Assembly: GCA_025765615.1 (NCBI GenBank)
Contig: JAIVFJ010000302.1
Coordinates: 1-64,000, forward strand
DNA: 64,000 nucleotides
Direction of reading: 5' to 3'
DNA from: Zopfochytrium polystomum
Taxonomy: Eukaryota; Chytridiomycota; Chytridiomycetes; Chytridiales; Chytridiaceae
A model generated the notes under the pieces. That model was given only the letters and a program-made list of their open reading frames with translations. It searched no databases and was not told where the DNA came from. Shown here one piece after another: positions 34,329 to 44,872 of the stretch (positions are counted from its first letter, which is position 1; each line of letters starts with the position of its first letter). A program made the position numbers and the translations under genes.

Positions 34329-35437
34329 CTATCGCAGATTGAACTCCCCCACCTTCAAGGGCTTGCACTGCTCCACACTTTCGGTGGGACACCAGGCAAA
34401 GCGCACCTCGATCGCCGGCTCTGAAGTCCTCCACTGCCACAATTGAAGTAACTTGAGACTGTGAAGGATGGTCAGCGCCGAAAGTCTTGAAAGTGTTACG
34501 AAGCCAGAGTCCGGGGAATTGGACAGACTCTCCGGTAGCGGTTGCATGAGAATAAAAATCAAAATGATTCAATAGTCATAAAGTATGACGTAAATGGTCC
34601 GCGCAAGTTGGGCACCTCCACCCAGCAGCCAAGCGTCGTCCCAGCCGAGCCGTCGAGGAGGGTAGTCTGAGGTTTCGACGAGTTGCACCATCCCGAAAAT
34701 CCGTCAAATGGAAAGCTGTTGTCAATGTGGAGGCTCCGGTAGAGCGACTTTGGAGCGACGGCAGAGCTGTTGGCAGTGTCGTAGTAGTTCACAGTCTCGT
34801 TCAACTGAATAACGCCGTGCGACGAAAATTCCTTCCAGATGCCTCGCGGTTCTGAGGGCTTGGCAAAAAAGATATGTCCCGCGGCCGCCGTCAGCCAAAG
34901 AGCGAAGGCAAAATAAAAGCGCTTCCACTCGAAAGAAGATCTCCATCGCGCTCGCCGCGCCGCCAACTCTGTGATGATGATCTCGTAGGCCTTCGGCTGA
35001 ACCAACGAAACAAAGCTGATGAGCGCCACTTCCACCGAAGTCTTAAATCCCACGGCCATGTGCAGCAGCAAGAAGCCCGTAAGGCCATCGACGGCCATCG
35101 ATGCGACCACCAGCGCCGCTAGTTTTGGTCGTCGAAAAATCCAGCGGCGTAGCAACTCAACCCAGCCGCGAGCTAATTCGACCGAGGGTTCATCGAACTC
35201 ATCGGATTTGTGATGGAAAGTGAGAACAAGGGCGGGAGAAGACAGCGACGGCGCCCGAGACGATGAGCAGAACAAGGCTGCCGAGCAAGGGCGACGAGGG
35301 TATCTCCGCCGGATCAAAGCGGAATGCGAGGACGCCGGGTGGAGCCGCTTTGTTAGCGTCGTTCCCTGCCGCCGTTGCGGACTGGGCGGTGGCAGTGGCA
35401 GCTGCGAGGGCGGTGAGAAGCGAAAGGAACGGAGCAT
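34329..35437 (-). pseudogene. Membrane-protein family, copy C (most complete, frame still broken)
   Basis: The longest open part runs from ATG 35437 to a stop near 34575: helices KLAALVVASMAVDGLTGFLL and FYFAFALWLTAAAGHIFF, and an ectodomain with NETVNYYDTANSSAV, GFSGWC and TTLGCWVEVPNLRGPF. Two breaks show against copy A. The N-terminal hydrophobic segment (GSLVLLIVSGAVAVF) is conserved in another frame, and the C-terminal segment (LLQLWQWRTSEPAIEVRFAW, stop 34329) is shifted after TIESF. No donor/acceptor pair bridges either break. It may be a recent pseudogene, or a gene with consensus errors. The family is unknown; copies B and A lie in tandem on the same strand. Confidence 0.5.
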
Positions 35438-36018
35438 GGTTTCGTCGTGACCACGCCACTGGTGTCTGCGTCCTCTCCCGTCCTCTCCCATTTTGCCGGT
35501 GGGGTGTTTGAGCTGCTCGACGGTGAGCAACACACGGTCAACTGTTGCGCGACGGCTGCACAAAGGGCTGAGGGACGGACCACAGCACCCATTCTGTCAA
35601 CAGAGCTATCGTTTTGAACGAGCTCGGCGACCGAGTTGCCAGATTTGGACCATAGATATCATATATCCGAGCGGCGCAAGGTATGAATGCAACACCAGTT
35701 TGTTGCGATAATTCCTTGCGCCGCTCAGCACCGCGTATTTGAGCGGCACTCTCCTCTCGACTGCCCTATAAAGAGTCGATCTTAGCCGCTGCGGGCAGGC
35801 CATGGCTGTGCAATCAAGAGCACTATGGTTTGCTTTTATGTTTGCTGTGTCATGGGAAACGACGATGAATTGTAGCGAAAGTGAATCTCTTCGTCGCCTG
35901 AGTAGGCGGCCTCGGTATGCCTTGGCCCTACCTCTTATTAATCACAGGCGGTGAGTGAATCATTTGGTAAGCGAGCGATTGGGGGGTTTTCACTTTCCTT
36001 CGTGAGCACGACTTCGCC
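35438..36018. other. Intergenic with a perfect inverted repeat
   Basis: Apart from the inverted repeat at 35669-35726, nothing was recognised. The region lies between the divergent copy C and the AKR-LRR gene and so may hold both promoters. Confidence 0.55.
35669..35726. repeat. Perfect 13-bp inverted repeat, 32-nt loop
   Basis: GAGCGGCGCAAGG (35669-35681) is exactly complementary to CCTTGCGCCGCTC (35714-35726). A third partial echo, GAGCGGCA, follows near 35740. Confidence 0.9.
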
Positions 36019-38718
36019 ATGTCCTCTTCGTCCAAGTCGCAACCCTCCGCGCCGTGCAGCAGCCATCCTTTCGTCTTTGGTTGCGGTCGCACCACGCGCG
36101 ACAGGCTTGTCGAGGCTTTCGAGCTGGCGGCCGCCGCAGGGATCTCGGCCTTCGACTCGGCACAGCTCTACAGGTCCGACACGCAGCTGCTGGCGCTGGC
36201 TTTGAATGCCAATGAGACCTCCGCAGGAAATGCAACCGCCGTCCGTGTTGGAACGAAAGTACACAATGCCGTCGCCCCTGGAGTCCTCTACGCCCTCTTG
36301 CATGAAATGGCTCACTCTCACGCAGGAGGATCTCCACTCTGGCGGGTCCTGCTCCAGCGACCACTCCCCATCTACGTTTGGCGGGATCTCGAAGAGGCCC
36401 AAAGGAACGGGCTGGTCGAACACATCGGGATCTGCAATGTGTCCATCAAAGACCTCCAGACGCTCAACCAAGATGCGTCCGTCAAGCCTTCCATTGTGCA
36501 AATCGAATGCCATCCTTTCCTTCCCGACTGGGATGCCAGTCTCGCACTGATCAACTACTGTCACGATAACGGCATCCATTGTGAGGTGCACTCTGTTCTC
36601 TTGGGCGGTATCGGTCCACACGCTACGAGCAGTCGGACCGATCGGCCAACGCTGCAAACGATCGCGGACGCACTGGGGGCCACGATGGATGAGACGGTGC
36701 GATCTATGGTTCACTGGGTCCGGCGAAACGCCCCGACTGTTTCATTCTGCCTGACGTCGTCCCAACCCGACCATTTGGCTGTTCTAGTGAGGGCTGTGAC
36801 CGAGCCACTACCGCCTCAACCCACCACCCTGGACGCGTCGCTCGAATCACTTCGCTCGAACGTGTCGCCGATCCGGCTGTATCCATTCGGCAAAGACAGC
36901 CTTCAGGTACTTCGAGCGGAAGCTTCAGCTGCTCTCGGTAGCGCAACAGCCGTGGACGAGCCTTCGGCCATCAGCAGGGCGTTTGCCAGCTTTGAGTGCG
37001 TGCAGCAGATCGCAAAGTTTGTTCAAGCCGATCTGGATGCGATGGAGGATTTGGACGATTCGGAAGAGGAGCTGTCTCCGTCGGATCCGTGGCCGTTTTC
37101 GACTTGCGCCTTTTCCATCCGCGTTACCATGGACAAGCAAATCTATCGGCGCGTGGCGATCCTTGTCTTTGGGACTGAAAATGAAAAGGAGTGGATGAAG
37201 AATCTCGACCTAGACGACGCTGAAGCAGTTGAAGACTGGTTGCTGTTTTCGTACGTCAACTCGTGCAAGTCCAAGCTGGACAACCTTATGAGGCGAATCC
37301 GCGTCCTTCATGACCAAAGGCGCCAAACCAAGGCATTGAAACCTCGGATGGATGAGAGTGCCCGGCTGAAGCTTCAATCGGGTCCGGAAGTGGGAGATCA
37401 CGAGACCGATGAGATTCCGGACGCCATTGCAAATCCCGTCGCAATGCCCCTGGATACCGCTGCCCGCCATGACCTTGAGCCCTTCTTCAAATTCGTCAGA
37501 AATCTGAACGGCGCACCAAATTGCGACGTTGAGTTCGCAAAGGGCGCGGTACTGAAAGGCGGCCACCTCGACATGTGCAAGCAGGTTGTTGGTCCCGCCC
37601 ACCTCGGCGCACTATGCCGGGCTGTTCAAGCAACGTTGAATCGGAATACTAAGGCAATTCAACACTTTCTTGTGGGGAATAACCTTGCATTCGATCGTCT
37701 CGATCAGCTCACTGGCCCAGGAGCAGCTGAGGCATCCGAGGCTACACGCGAAGAGGGTCTAGAAGCGCTACTGGAGCTTATGGATGATAAATACGGCATC
37801 CAGACCTGGTATTTGGCAGGCAACTGCATCGACGGCGCAATCTTTAGCAGAATAGTGGACGTCATGCAGAGCAATAGCACCTGCACGATGCTTTGGTTGA
37901 AGCGGAATCCCATTGCAAAGCCAGTCGTTGGTCAGCAGGATCCTCTCATCGGAGCGCGGTCGATTGCACGTCTTCTTGCTTGTAACAAGACTATTCAAGT
38001 GCTCGACGTTCACAATGTTGCGCTCCTAGACGAAGGAATTGCTGCCATTGCAGACGAATTATCTTCACGACTCGTTTCAAACCCCGCTTCTCCAACTCCG
38101 GGACTGGGCTGTATAACTCAAATGGACTTGAGCGCGAACGCTATTACCAAAACGGGCGCAGTGACGCTGGCCGCAATCCTCCACGACCACCTTCCGTTCC
38201 TTGACTCCCTCTTCCTGGATATCAACCGGATCGGCGACGAGGGCATCGCGTCCGTCTGCGCCGCGCTCGGGTCCCGCCACGCGCCGTCCTCGACTCCCAT
38301 AACGCGGCTCAGCGTCGGCTCCAACCGGCTGACGGACGTCGGGCTGGCTCGCGTCTGCGCGTACGCCGACGCGAACCCGGCCCTGATGATGCTGAACGTC
38401 GGGTGCTACCTGAGCTCGTCGGACCTCGGCGAGCGGTTCAACCGGTTCGAGTCGGTCGCGCCGCTGGTCGCGTTGATCGAGCGGCATCCCGGGATCCGCC
38501 TCGTCAAGTGCGAGAAGGCCGGGCTGGCGCGCGCCAGCTGCGACGAGCTTCTGGCCGCGGCGGAACGCCGAGGAAATGTGGCCGTGTGCTGCTGGCAGAC
38601 CGGGGGGAGCGATCGGAAGTGGGGCACGTTTGTGCCGTTTGATGAGGAAACTTACCGGAGGGTCAAGCAGCCCGAGATCGTTGATCATATTTACAGCATC
38701 TATCGAAATGCCATATAG
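36019..38718 (+). CDS. Aldo/keto reductase-like domain fused to leucine-rich repeats
   Basis: One uninterrupted 899-codon frame. Residues about 17-280 follow the AKR barrel: FDSAQLYRSD (Asp46, Tyr51), VGTK (Lys80), VLLQRPLP, GLVEHIGICNVSIKDL and VQIECHPFLP (160-169), matching FDTAxxYGNE, TK, yLlHRP, vrxiGvSNfs and QxExHP. The usual catalytic His of the tetrad aligns with Gln113, so hydride transfer from NADPH may be impaired or absent. About 300-530 is a charged, partly helical linker. About 540-850 is a run of RNase-inhibitor-type LRRs (for example NTIQVLDVHN-like repeats, ITQMDLSANAITKTGAVTLA, LDSLFLDINRIGDEGIASVC, ITRLSVGSNRLTDVGLARVC). An LRR scaffold attached to a pseudo-enzyme suggests a binding or sensing role (inference). 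No intron, unlike most neighbours. Confidence 0.85.
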   Translation: MSSSSKSQPSAPCSSHPFVFGCGRTTRDRLVEAFELAAAAGISAFDSAQLYRSDTQLLALALNANETSAGNATAVRVGTKVHNAVAPGVLYALLHEMAHSHAGGSPLWRVLLQRPLPIYVWRDLEEAQRNGLVEHIGICNVSIKDLQTLNQDASVKPSIVQIECHPFLPDWDASLALINYCHDNGIHCEVHSVLLGGIGPHATSSRTDRPTLQTIADALGATMDETVRSMVHWVRRNAPTVSFCLTSSQPDHLAVLVRAVTEPLPPQPTTLDASLESLRSNVSPIRLYPFGKDSLQVLRAEASAALGSATAVDEPSAISRAFASFECVQQIAKFVQADLDAMEDLDDSEEELSPSDPWPFSTCAFSIRVTMDKQIYRRVAILVFGTENEKEWMKNLDLDDAEAVEDWLLFSYVNSCKSKLDNLMRRIRVLHDQRRQTKALKPRMDESARLKLQSGPEVGDHETDEIPDAIANPVAMPLDTAARHDLEPFFKFVRNLNGAPNCDVEFAKGAVLKGGHLDMCKQVVGPAHLGALCRAVQATLNRNTKAIQHFLVGNNLAFDRLDQLTGPGAAEASEATREEGLEALLELMDDKYGIQTWYLAGNCIDGAIFSRIVDVMQSNSTCTMLWLKRNPIAKPVVGQQDPLIGARSIARLLACNKTIQVLDVHNVALLDEGIAAIADELSSRLVSNPASPTPGLGCITQMDLSANAITKTGAVTLAAILHDHLPFLDSLFLDINRIGDEGIASVCAALGSRHAPSSTPITRLSVGSNRLTDVGLARVCAYADANPALMMLNVGCYLSSSDLGERFNRFESVAPLVALIERHPGIRLVKCEKAGLARASCDELLAAAERRGNVAVCCWQTGGSDRKWGTFVPFDEETYRRVKQPEIVDHIYSIYRNAI

Positions 38719-38869
38719 AAGAAACTGCCTTTTTTTGGTTTCTTGTGGGGCCGGAGTTGAGAGACGGTTTGAAGGAAATCATTTGGCTTGAAACAAGCAT
38801 TTTTTTGTCCCGAATTTATCCCTTTTGTGCCTGCCACACAACTTGTTCGGACTAGTCGGGCGCGGGACG

Positions 38870-39720
38870 CCAAGGTCATTGCGGATCCAACTGGGCCTCC
38901 CCGATCCGCCCGCGCCGACCGATGAAGACGGCCCTCCCGCCATCAATGACATCCGCACCTGCGATGTTATCGTCCGTCTCCTTCCATCCACCTGCACGCT
39001 CTTCCTGCACAAAGCGAGAATTACTTTCGGGCCATGCTAGAGTCGAGTCTTTCCGAGGCAACTGCCTGACTGATCAAGCTCGAGTGCCCGGCGTCCGAAT
39101 GGGCCATGATGTTTTGTTTGGAGGCGATGTATTACGGCGAGCCCAAAGTTTAGATTCTTCTATCGTCACCCTCTCCTCCAGGCGAAACCCCTCAGCCCTT
39201 GAACTTGTGTTCACCAGAGACGACGATTGATTCGGCCTCAAACGACAGCACAAAGGTTGTTGGATATCTTTGCAACCAGCGACTCCTTTCAAATCTCGTT
39301 CATCAGAAATGACTGCGTCAAACGGTAGAGCAACCTTGTTTTTTGGGTGGCCCATGTTTGACACAGCCCTCCACAGAATGAATGAACAATATTTGGCCTG
39401 CGAGATCAACTCTATTTCACCTCCACAAACGTCCCCATCCACCTCCTCGCTATAATAATAACGGTGATCCAAAAGGAACCCAGCCTCAGCGTCGTTCTCG
39501 ACGCCATAATGCGGTGGGGAAAGGCGTGCGACGACGCGGTTGTTTTTCAGGCAATCGAGGCGTGCACGCCGGCGGGCTGCCCGCCCATCACCCCGCGGGA
39601 AACTCGTGGACTCCCACGCCGAGATGCTGTCGCGCATCGTTTCGGCAGTGTTGGGTGGAACTGTTGAGAGAATGGGACCGTGGGGGGCCAACTGCCGCAT
39701 CCAACTTGTAATACAAACCT
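38870..39720 (+). pseudogene. BTB/POZ family copy 4, pseudogene
   Basis: Starts like other copies (LGLPDPPAPTDEDGPP, then IRTCDVIVRLLPSTCTLFLH), then shifts frame (YFRAMLESSLSEATA), meets a TGA and continues LIKLECPASEWAMM in that frame to another stop (TAG near 39152). A C-terminal piece homologous to exon 3 (VVLDAIMRWGKACDDAVVFQ) follows at about 39480. At least one frameshift and two stops make it inactive. Confidence 0.75.
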
Positions 39721-40058
39721 CTGCACGTTGAATACCAACATCCAGCTCTCGCGTTTTGAGCCAACCCATTGCCCTTCTGCCCGATAGAGAAGCAGCAACG
39801 GTCCTGCCCTCCACATTCTCGCTAACTTTAGGACAAGAGATCGTTCACGTGCCCGGGAGGCATTTTTTGATTGACTTTCTATTGAGCGTTTCACTCAAAA
39901 TTGGAGGGCACCGACAGACAATCTGTCGACAGGCAGGGGTGGTCTGTCTGCCTGCTCTGTCGGGGAAAACATGGTTCAATGTCGGGGAATCCGTCAAGGG
40001 AGAATTTGAGCGGCAAAATCCAATTTGGGACGGCGCCCGCAATATTTCCTGCAAATCA
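39721..40058. other. Intergenic with nested palindromes
   Basis: Holds a cloverleaf-like nest of inverted repeats at 39911-39963; otherwise empty. Confidence 0.5.
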
Positions 40059-40983
40059 ATGTTTCACCCAATGACAGGAAGCACACCCGCAAGCACACCC
40101 GCAAGCAAAAGCGACTCGACGGTCCCCGACGCCGCCCTCACACCAACAGCGCTCCGCGAGCACCTGGGCGTTCCCGAGCCCACGCACCGGGACACCCGCG
40201 AGCTGCACTTCAACGACCTCCGCACCAGCGACGTCATCGTCCGCGTCCTCCCGTCCAAACGCGTCTTTTTTCCTGCACAGGAGCGTCCTCGCGCTGTGGT
40301 CCGGCTACTTCCACGCCATGTGGGAGTCGGGCTTCGAGGAAGCGGCGACGGGCGTGGTCGAGCTGCGCTGCCCGGCGTCCGAGAAGGCGCTGGTGGTGTG
40401 CCTGGCGAGCATGTAAGCGGACTGCGCGGGGAACTTGAGCCCGGCACGCGGAGTCACGATGCCGCAGTTGGCGCTGAAGAAGGGGAGTCAGGCGGCGTTT
40501 GTGTCGAGACCGTTGGCGGATGCGGTCGATGAGCAGCTGCTGGATTTGTTGGCGACGAGCGAGTACCTCCAGTTTGACGCGATCAAGCGCGTATGCGTTG
40601 AAAGGTAAAACCGGAAAATATCAAGGGAAAAGAAAGGCCTGCCTCGATCAAATTAAAAGCTTGTTTTCGCCCAGATTCAAAGTAGCCTGGGGGGCAGCGA
40701 TCGCAGATAATCGTTTCGTGTACCCAGTCGTATCCGCCACGCTTCTCGATGAGCTGCTGGATCTGATTCCAGCAAGTCCATCCAATGCCCTCGTCATTTT
40801 GCAAGCTCTGGCGCGCTGGTCGAAAGAGTGCGACACATCGTTTCTGTTGAGCGCTATCGAGCGGTGGAGGGTATATTTGCAAGCGCGACTTTGACCTTGT
40901 TAAATGCGGAAAAACTCGCTGCCGAGTGCCCTGAACACTTTGCTGCCATCGTCAGCGCAAAGTTGCTGCCGCGCGTTGTGTGA
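40059..40983 (+). pseudogene. BTB/POZ family copy 5, pseudogene
   Basis: Begins MFHPMTGSTPAS, then LREHLGVPEPTHRDTRELHF and DLRTSDVIVRVLPSKRVFF. One extra base after the T-run at about 40266-40272 shifts the frame. The core continues in the new frame (LALWSGYFHAMWESGF, LRCPASEKALVVCLASM) and hits TAA at 40414-40416, where intact copies have a tyrosine or similar residue. The exon 1/2 intron is still visible (donor GTAAAA near 40605, acceptor TTTTCGCCCAG near 40673). Exon 3 homology runs to 40983 after a further frame change. Confidence 0.75.
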
Positions 40984-41213
40984 ATGAGCTCGTGCATGTG
41001 GAGCAAGCCATTTTTGTGTTTGGATCACTTTCCTTTTTGTTTTGCTTCAGTTTGGTTGTACAGGTGCTGAGGCCAACCTTGCTTGGTTGCAAGCCGTTGA
41101 ATGTGAACGAATATTCTGTGCACTGGAGACCGTGGGAGGAACTTCTCAGCTGTCAAGTTTCAACATCCTCTGATCCACGCTGCCAGCCGACATCTGTCGT
41201 CTGACCTGAAGAG

Positions 41214-42061
41214 ATGGGCATCGCCGGCCAAGTGACCGAAGGAACTCCAACACCGTCTTCGCTCCGTCAGCTCCTGGGCGTACCAGAGCCAACCAACTCT
41301 TCGTCAACGACATGCGTACATGCGAAATAATCGTCAGGCTGGAGCCGCCTGAGCGCGCCTTGTTCGTCCACAAGCAAGTGCTCACGCTGTGGTCAGGTCG
41401 CTTCACAGGCATCTTGGAGTCCGATTCCCTCAAAGTCTCCACGACCAGCTGCGTAGAAATCGAGTGTCCGGCGTCCAAGCGACAGCTCGAGACCTGTTTG
41501 GAATCGATGTACACCACCGCCCTCGGCGATAGTGGTCCAACGACTCCCGTCACGCTGAGGCAGCTCCAGATCAAAAAAGAGTACTTCCCAACAGCAGAGG
41601 CAAGAATCGTTTACAACGAGGGTAAGGACAGTCTGGTGGGTGTGCTTTTGGCGAGCGACTACCTGGATATCAAGGATTTCAAGGATCTTTGTGTGGACCG
41701 GCAAGTTTTGCGTTGTTCATTCCTGAGAACTAACAATTGTAACTCCGCCTTCTCCCCGTATGCAAGCCGGCTACGGCGGCCATCGATCCTTGTTTTGTTT
41801 CCCCACAGTTCGGGTCAGCCTTGCTTCTCAAGACTAAAGAACCTTCGGGCACGAAGTTTACTTTCGAGCTCATGGGTGATGGGGTTGTTTCATTGGGGCC
41901 GGAACTGTGATGAAGAGCCATTCACTCTAGCAATCGGGAAATTGAAGAGCATGAAGTACGATAAGCTTCCGCTTGCCCTTTGTGGTAACACCGCAAAGAA
42001 GCTTGGTCACGAGCATTTCAGATTATTCGCACTGGCCATGTCCCACAGTTTCATACGTTAA
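41214..42061 (+). pseudogene. BTB/POZ family copy 6, divergent, probable pseudogene
   Basis: The start (PSSLRQLLGVPEPTN) and the BTB core (NDMRTCEIIVRLEPPERALF) are in different frames, because the segment linking them in copy 5 is shortened by a number of bases not divisible by three. From 41312 one open frame runs to 42061: VHKQVLTLWSGRFTGILES, ECPASKRQLETCLESMY, VGVLLASDYLDIKDFKDLC, and exon-3-like WVMGLFHWGRNCDE. Exon 2 of the family was not found. A functional short version starting at 41312 is possible. Confidence 0.55.
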
Positions 42062-42979
42062 CCTGACAATATTTCGTGTTGGCGGGAGAGGCTCTGGTTG
42101 CTGGCGCTTGTGCTCCTGTAAAGATGATCAGCAGTTCGAGAAGGAGCATATTGCAGCATGGCTAATAACATGAATTGAGTCCAAATGATTTGTTCAATAT
42201 TTCAAAATCCATTACGAATGCGCAGGGTGGAGGGGCTGGAACAATAAAAAAAAAAAAATAAAAATAAAAAAGGAGCATGTTCAACGCTTGCAGTTGAATG
42301 CGAACGAAGCGACTTCAGAGCGATCGACCATTCTCCAAAGTCAAAACAAATTCCCTGGGACCACGGCGATTGCGGTCCGACGGCTCCAGTGTCCTGAAGT
42401 CCATGAGGCAGCTCCAGCCGAATAGGGAGGGCTAAGCAAAAGATGCCCGAAGAAGAAAATCAAAATAGATACCACCAGGGCTGAAAAACTGCCGCTTGTC
42501 GTTCCCTAGCACTGACCACCCTTGTTCGCTCCAGCGAAGTCCGTCTGTCTGACTGTATTTGGTTTGACAAATGATGATGGGAGGAATTTGCCAGTGGTAC
42601 TTGAACTCCATGAAGCCGACACTGTCGGCCGGTAAATGCACATTTGAAGTGCCAATAACTTGTTCAATTTCTCCAAAACCCAGATCGCGTTGGAAACCAC
42701 GCCTCCAGACGTGTACGCGAGAGAAAAAAAACGACAAAACAAGAGTCTTTGGCACCCATAACCCTATGTTTATACTCAAATGACTTGGGGAGATGAAAAG
42801 AAATAAAAAAAAAGAAAATATTCCCGATGAGAGCAACAAAACAAACGGAGGGAAACGGCGAGGAGTAAGAAGTCTTCGGGACCGGGTGAAAGAAATTAGT
42901 AGATGGTGCCCCCAACCCGGGCAGCGTCCTGAAAACCCTCTGTCAAGCCGCACTCTTTGTGCTGCCGATCGCAAGTGCA
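42062..42979. other. Intergenic with a BTB relic
   Basis: At about 42365-42425 the plus strand echoes 41520-41575 of BTB copy 6 (GGCGATxGxGGTCCxACG ... TGAGGCAGCTCCAG), i.e. a seventh, fragmentary copy. A minus-strand frame at 42432-42700 looks partly coding (VGFMEFKYHWQIPPIIICQT) but has no recognisable partner exon. Confidence 0.45.
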
Positions 42980-44174
42980 TCACTCGTCCTTTTTGCTTCT
43001 CTGGACGGGCACGGCAGCCGCCACTGCCGTCGACGTCGACGTCGCCAACTGCTTCTTCTTGAGCCGCCTCTGCTGCTTGACCCACTGGAGGAACCAGTGC
43101 ACGTGCAGTGGCCACGGCAGGGTGGGGACGATCCAGTACCACGAGCGGTGGTAAACTGATATCGCGTGGTAGACGACGTAAGCGTGGAACACGACCCTCG
43201 TGACGAAAAACAGTCCGCCAAAGACCCAGTCCCTCCGCATGCGCTTGTCAATGTGCCCGAGCGCCAGCGGCACGGTGGACAGCTCGAGGATGGCGCCAAA
43301 GGCGAGGAAGCTGCCGATCTGGGCGCGCTGGAGGAGCGAAAAGACGCAGTACGCGTAGCCGAGGTGGTGGACCCAGCCGGAGATGAAGCCGAACTGGTCC
43401 GGGTAGAATCGGGTGCCGATGACGACGTCGACGGCGAGGTAGGCGAGGAAGAAGGCGGAGAGGGCCCAGGCGAGGGGCGAGTCGAGCGAGGGCAGGTCGG
43501 CGATGGTGGCGTTTGTGGGGAGCAGGATAAAGTCGAGGGTCATGCGGGAGCCGACGATGATCATGACGAGGGAGGAGAGGAGGGTGAGGACCCAGGCCTT
43601 TTGGCGGGTGCTGGTGATCGTCGAGCGCGTGAGGCGGATGATGGTCGTGTACCAGGCGACGCAGATGAGGGTTGAGAGGAAAAAGGGGCGGTAAAAGTCG
43701 GGGTGACAGCAGGACGGTGGCGACCGTCCGATACGGCCACGGGGCCATCGGGTCTTTGAGAAAGAGGGCGTCTTCGTCCAAGGCGTGGTGGGGAGGCACC
43801 CCGGCTGTGGACGCCGCGGCGGCGTCGGCTGCGATGGCGGCGGCATCGTGCAGCGGTGACGAGCCGACCACGACGGGGGGATGGTGTCCGTCGACGGTGA
43901 CAGTGGATGGGGGGGAGGCAGGCGGTGCGGTGGGCGAGGGCTGCGAGAAGGACTGCGTGTAGAGGAGGTAGGCAGACACGACGAGCAGGGCAATCGGGGC
44001 TGCCGTTGACGAGAACAGTGTGGCACCCTCCTTGCCACCGATGCTGCTGCTGGTGGTGCCACGAGGTGAGAGCGACGGCGCTTTGCCCTCACGGACGGCG
44101 TCCTCGTCAGTCGAATGCGAGGCCTGGCGGCGAGGAGGAGGAGGAGCTGAGGAGGCCGTCGACGGCGAGGACAT
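42980..44174 (-). CDS. TLC-domain multipass membrane protein, one apparent frame break
   Basis: From ATG 44174: a Ser/Pro-rich cytosolic leader, a first helix (PIALLVVSAYLLYTQSF) and DPMAPWPYRTVATVL, after which the coding signal moves to another frame near 43715 without splice signals and runs to 42980. That part holds about six helices and TLC (TRAM/LAG1/CLN8) hallmarks: FYPDQFGFISGWVHHLGYAY with the conserved His pair, then AILELSTVPLALGHID. The tail is Lys-rich. TLC proteins include ceramide synthases and lipid-sensing or lipid-organising membrane proteins; the LAG1 Lag motif is not seen, so ceramide synthase is not claimed. One base missing or extra in a GC-rich stretch would explain the break (assembly error or recent mutation). 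Confidence 0.72.
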
Positions 44175-44247
44175 ACGATCGGATGGAGTTTTTACTACAA
44201 GGTCCGATTCCAATTCCGGTGCGCGAGATTCTTCTTTTGTGTATATC

Positions 44248-44267
44248 TCTCTCTCTCTCTCTCTCTC

Positions 44268-44362
<95 letters not shown>
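44248..44362. repeat. Imperfect (CT)n microsatellite, about 115 bp
   Basis: CT run with a few CCT/TTT interruptions, 74-190 bp upstream of the TLC gene start. Confidence 0.95.
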
Positions 44363-44365
<3 letters not shown>

Positions 44366-44872
44366 CAATCTCGTCTGTCTCTCTCTCTGTCCCTCGCTTT
44401 GAGGATCGGGGTGGGATTTGTATCCGACAACAGAAAAAAAAAAAACCAAAGGAAAAATTGCGGTTCGTGTGGCCGCCGATTCGATGGCAAGCCAATCGTC
44501 CGTTTTTCCGCATCACGGAGAAACTCCAAAACGTGTTTTTGCAAGAATTGTCCGTTCTTATGGACCGCTCGGTATTATATTTCCGGGCCATACCCAAGGA
44601 GCCCAAGAAAAAGGAAGTCTTCGCATACAGCACGAGTTTTTCTGGTGGCGAGGGGGCCAACGTTGATATGTGGGATTGGAACGGCGTTCCAGCATTCCGA
44701 GACAATCACACTTCGAACTGCAGGTCCAAGAGTTGCCCTCTTTCGTCAACAGGGGTTGGGGTTCCTGCAGGAGCTGGTTGGGCCTGGTGGCAGTCTTGCC
44801 AAATGTGGCTGGATAACTGTGGCTCACTGTTTGCCATGTCTGCTGGAAAGACCAAATCTGCTGACTGGCCAA
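44363..44872. other. Intergenic
   Basis: Between the microsatellite and the LTR-like repeat; no gene supported. Confidence 0.45.
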
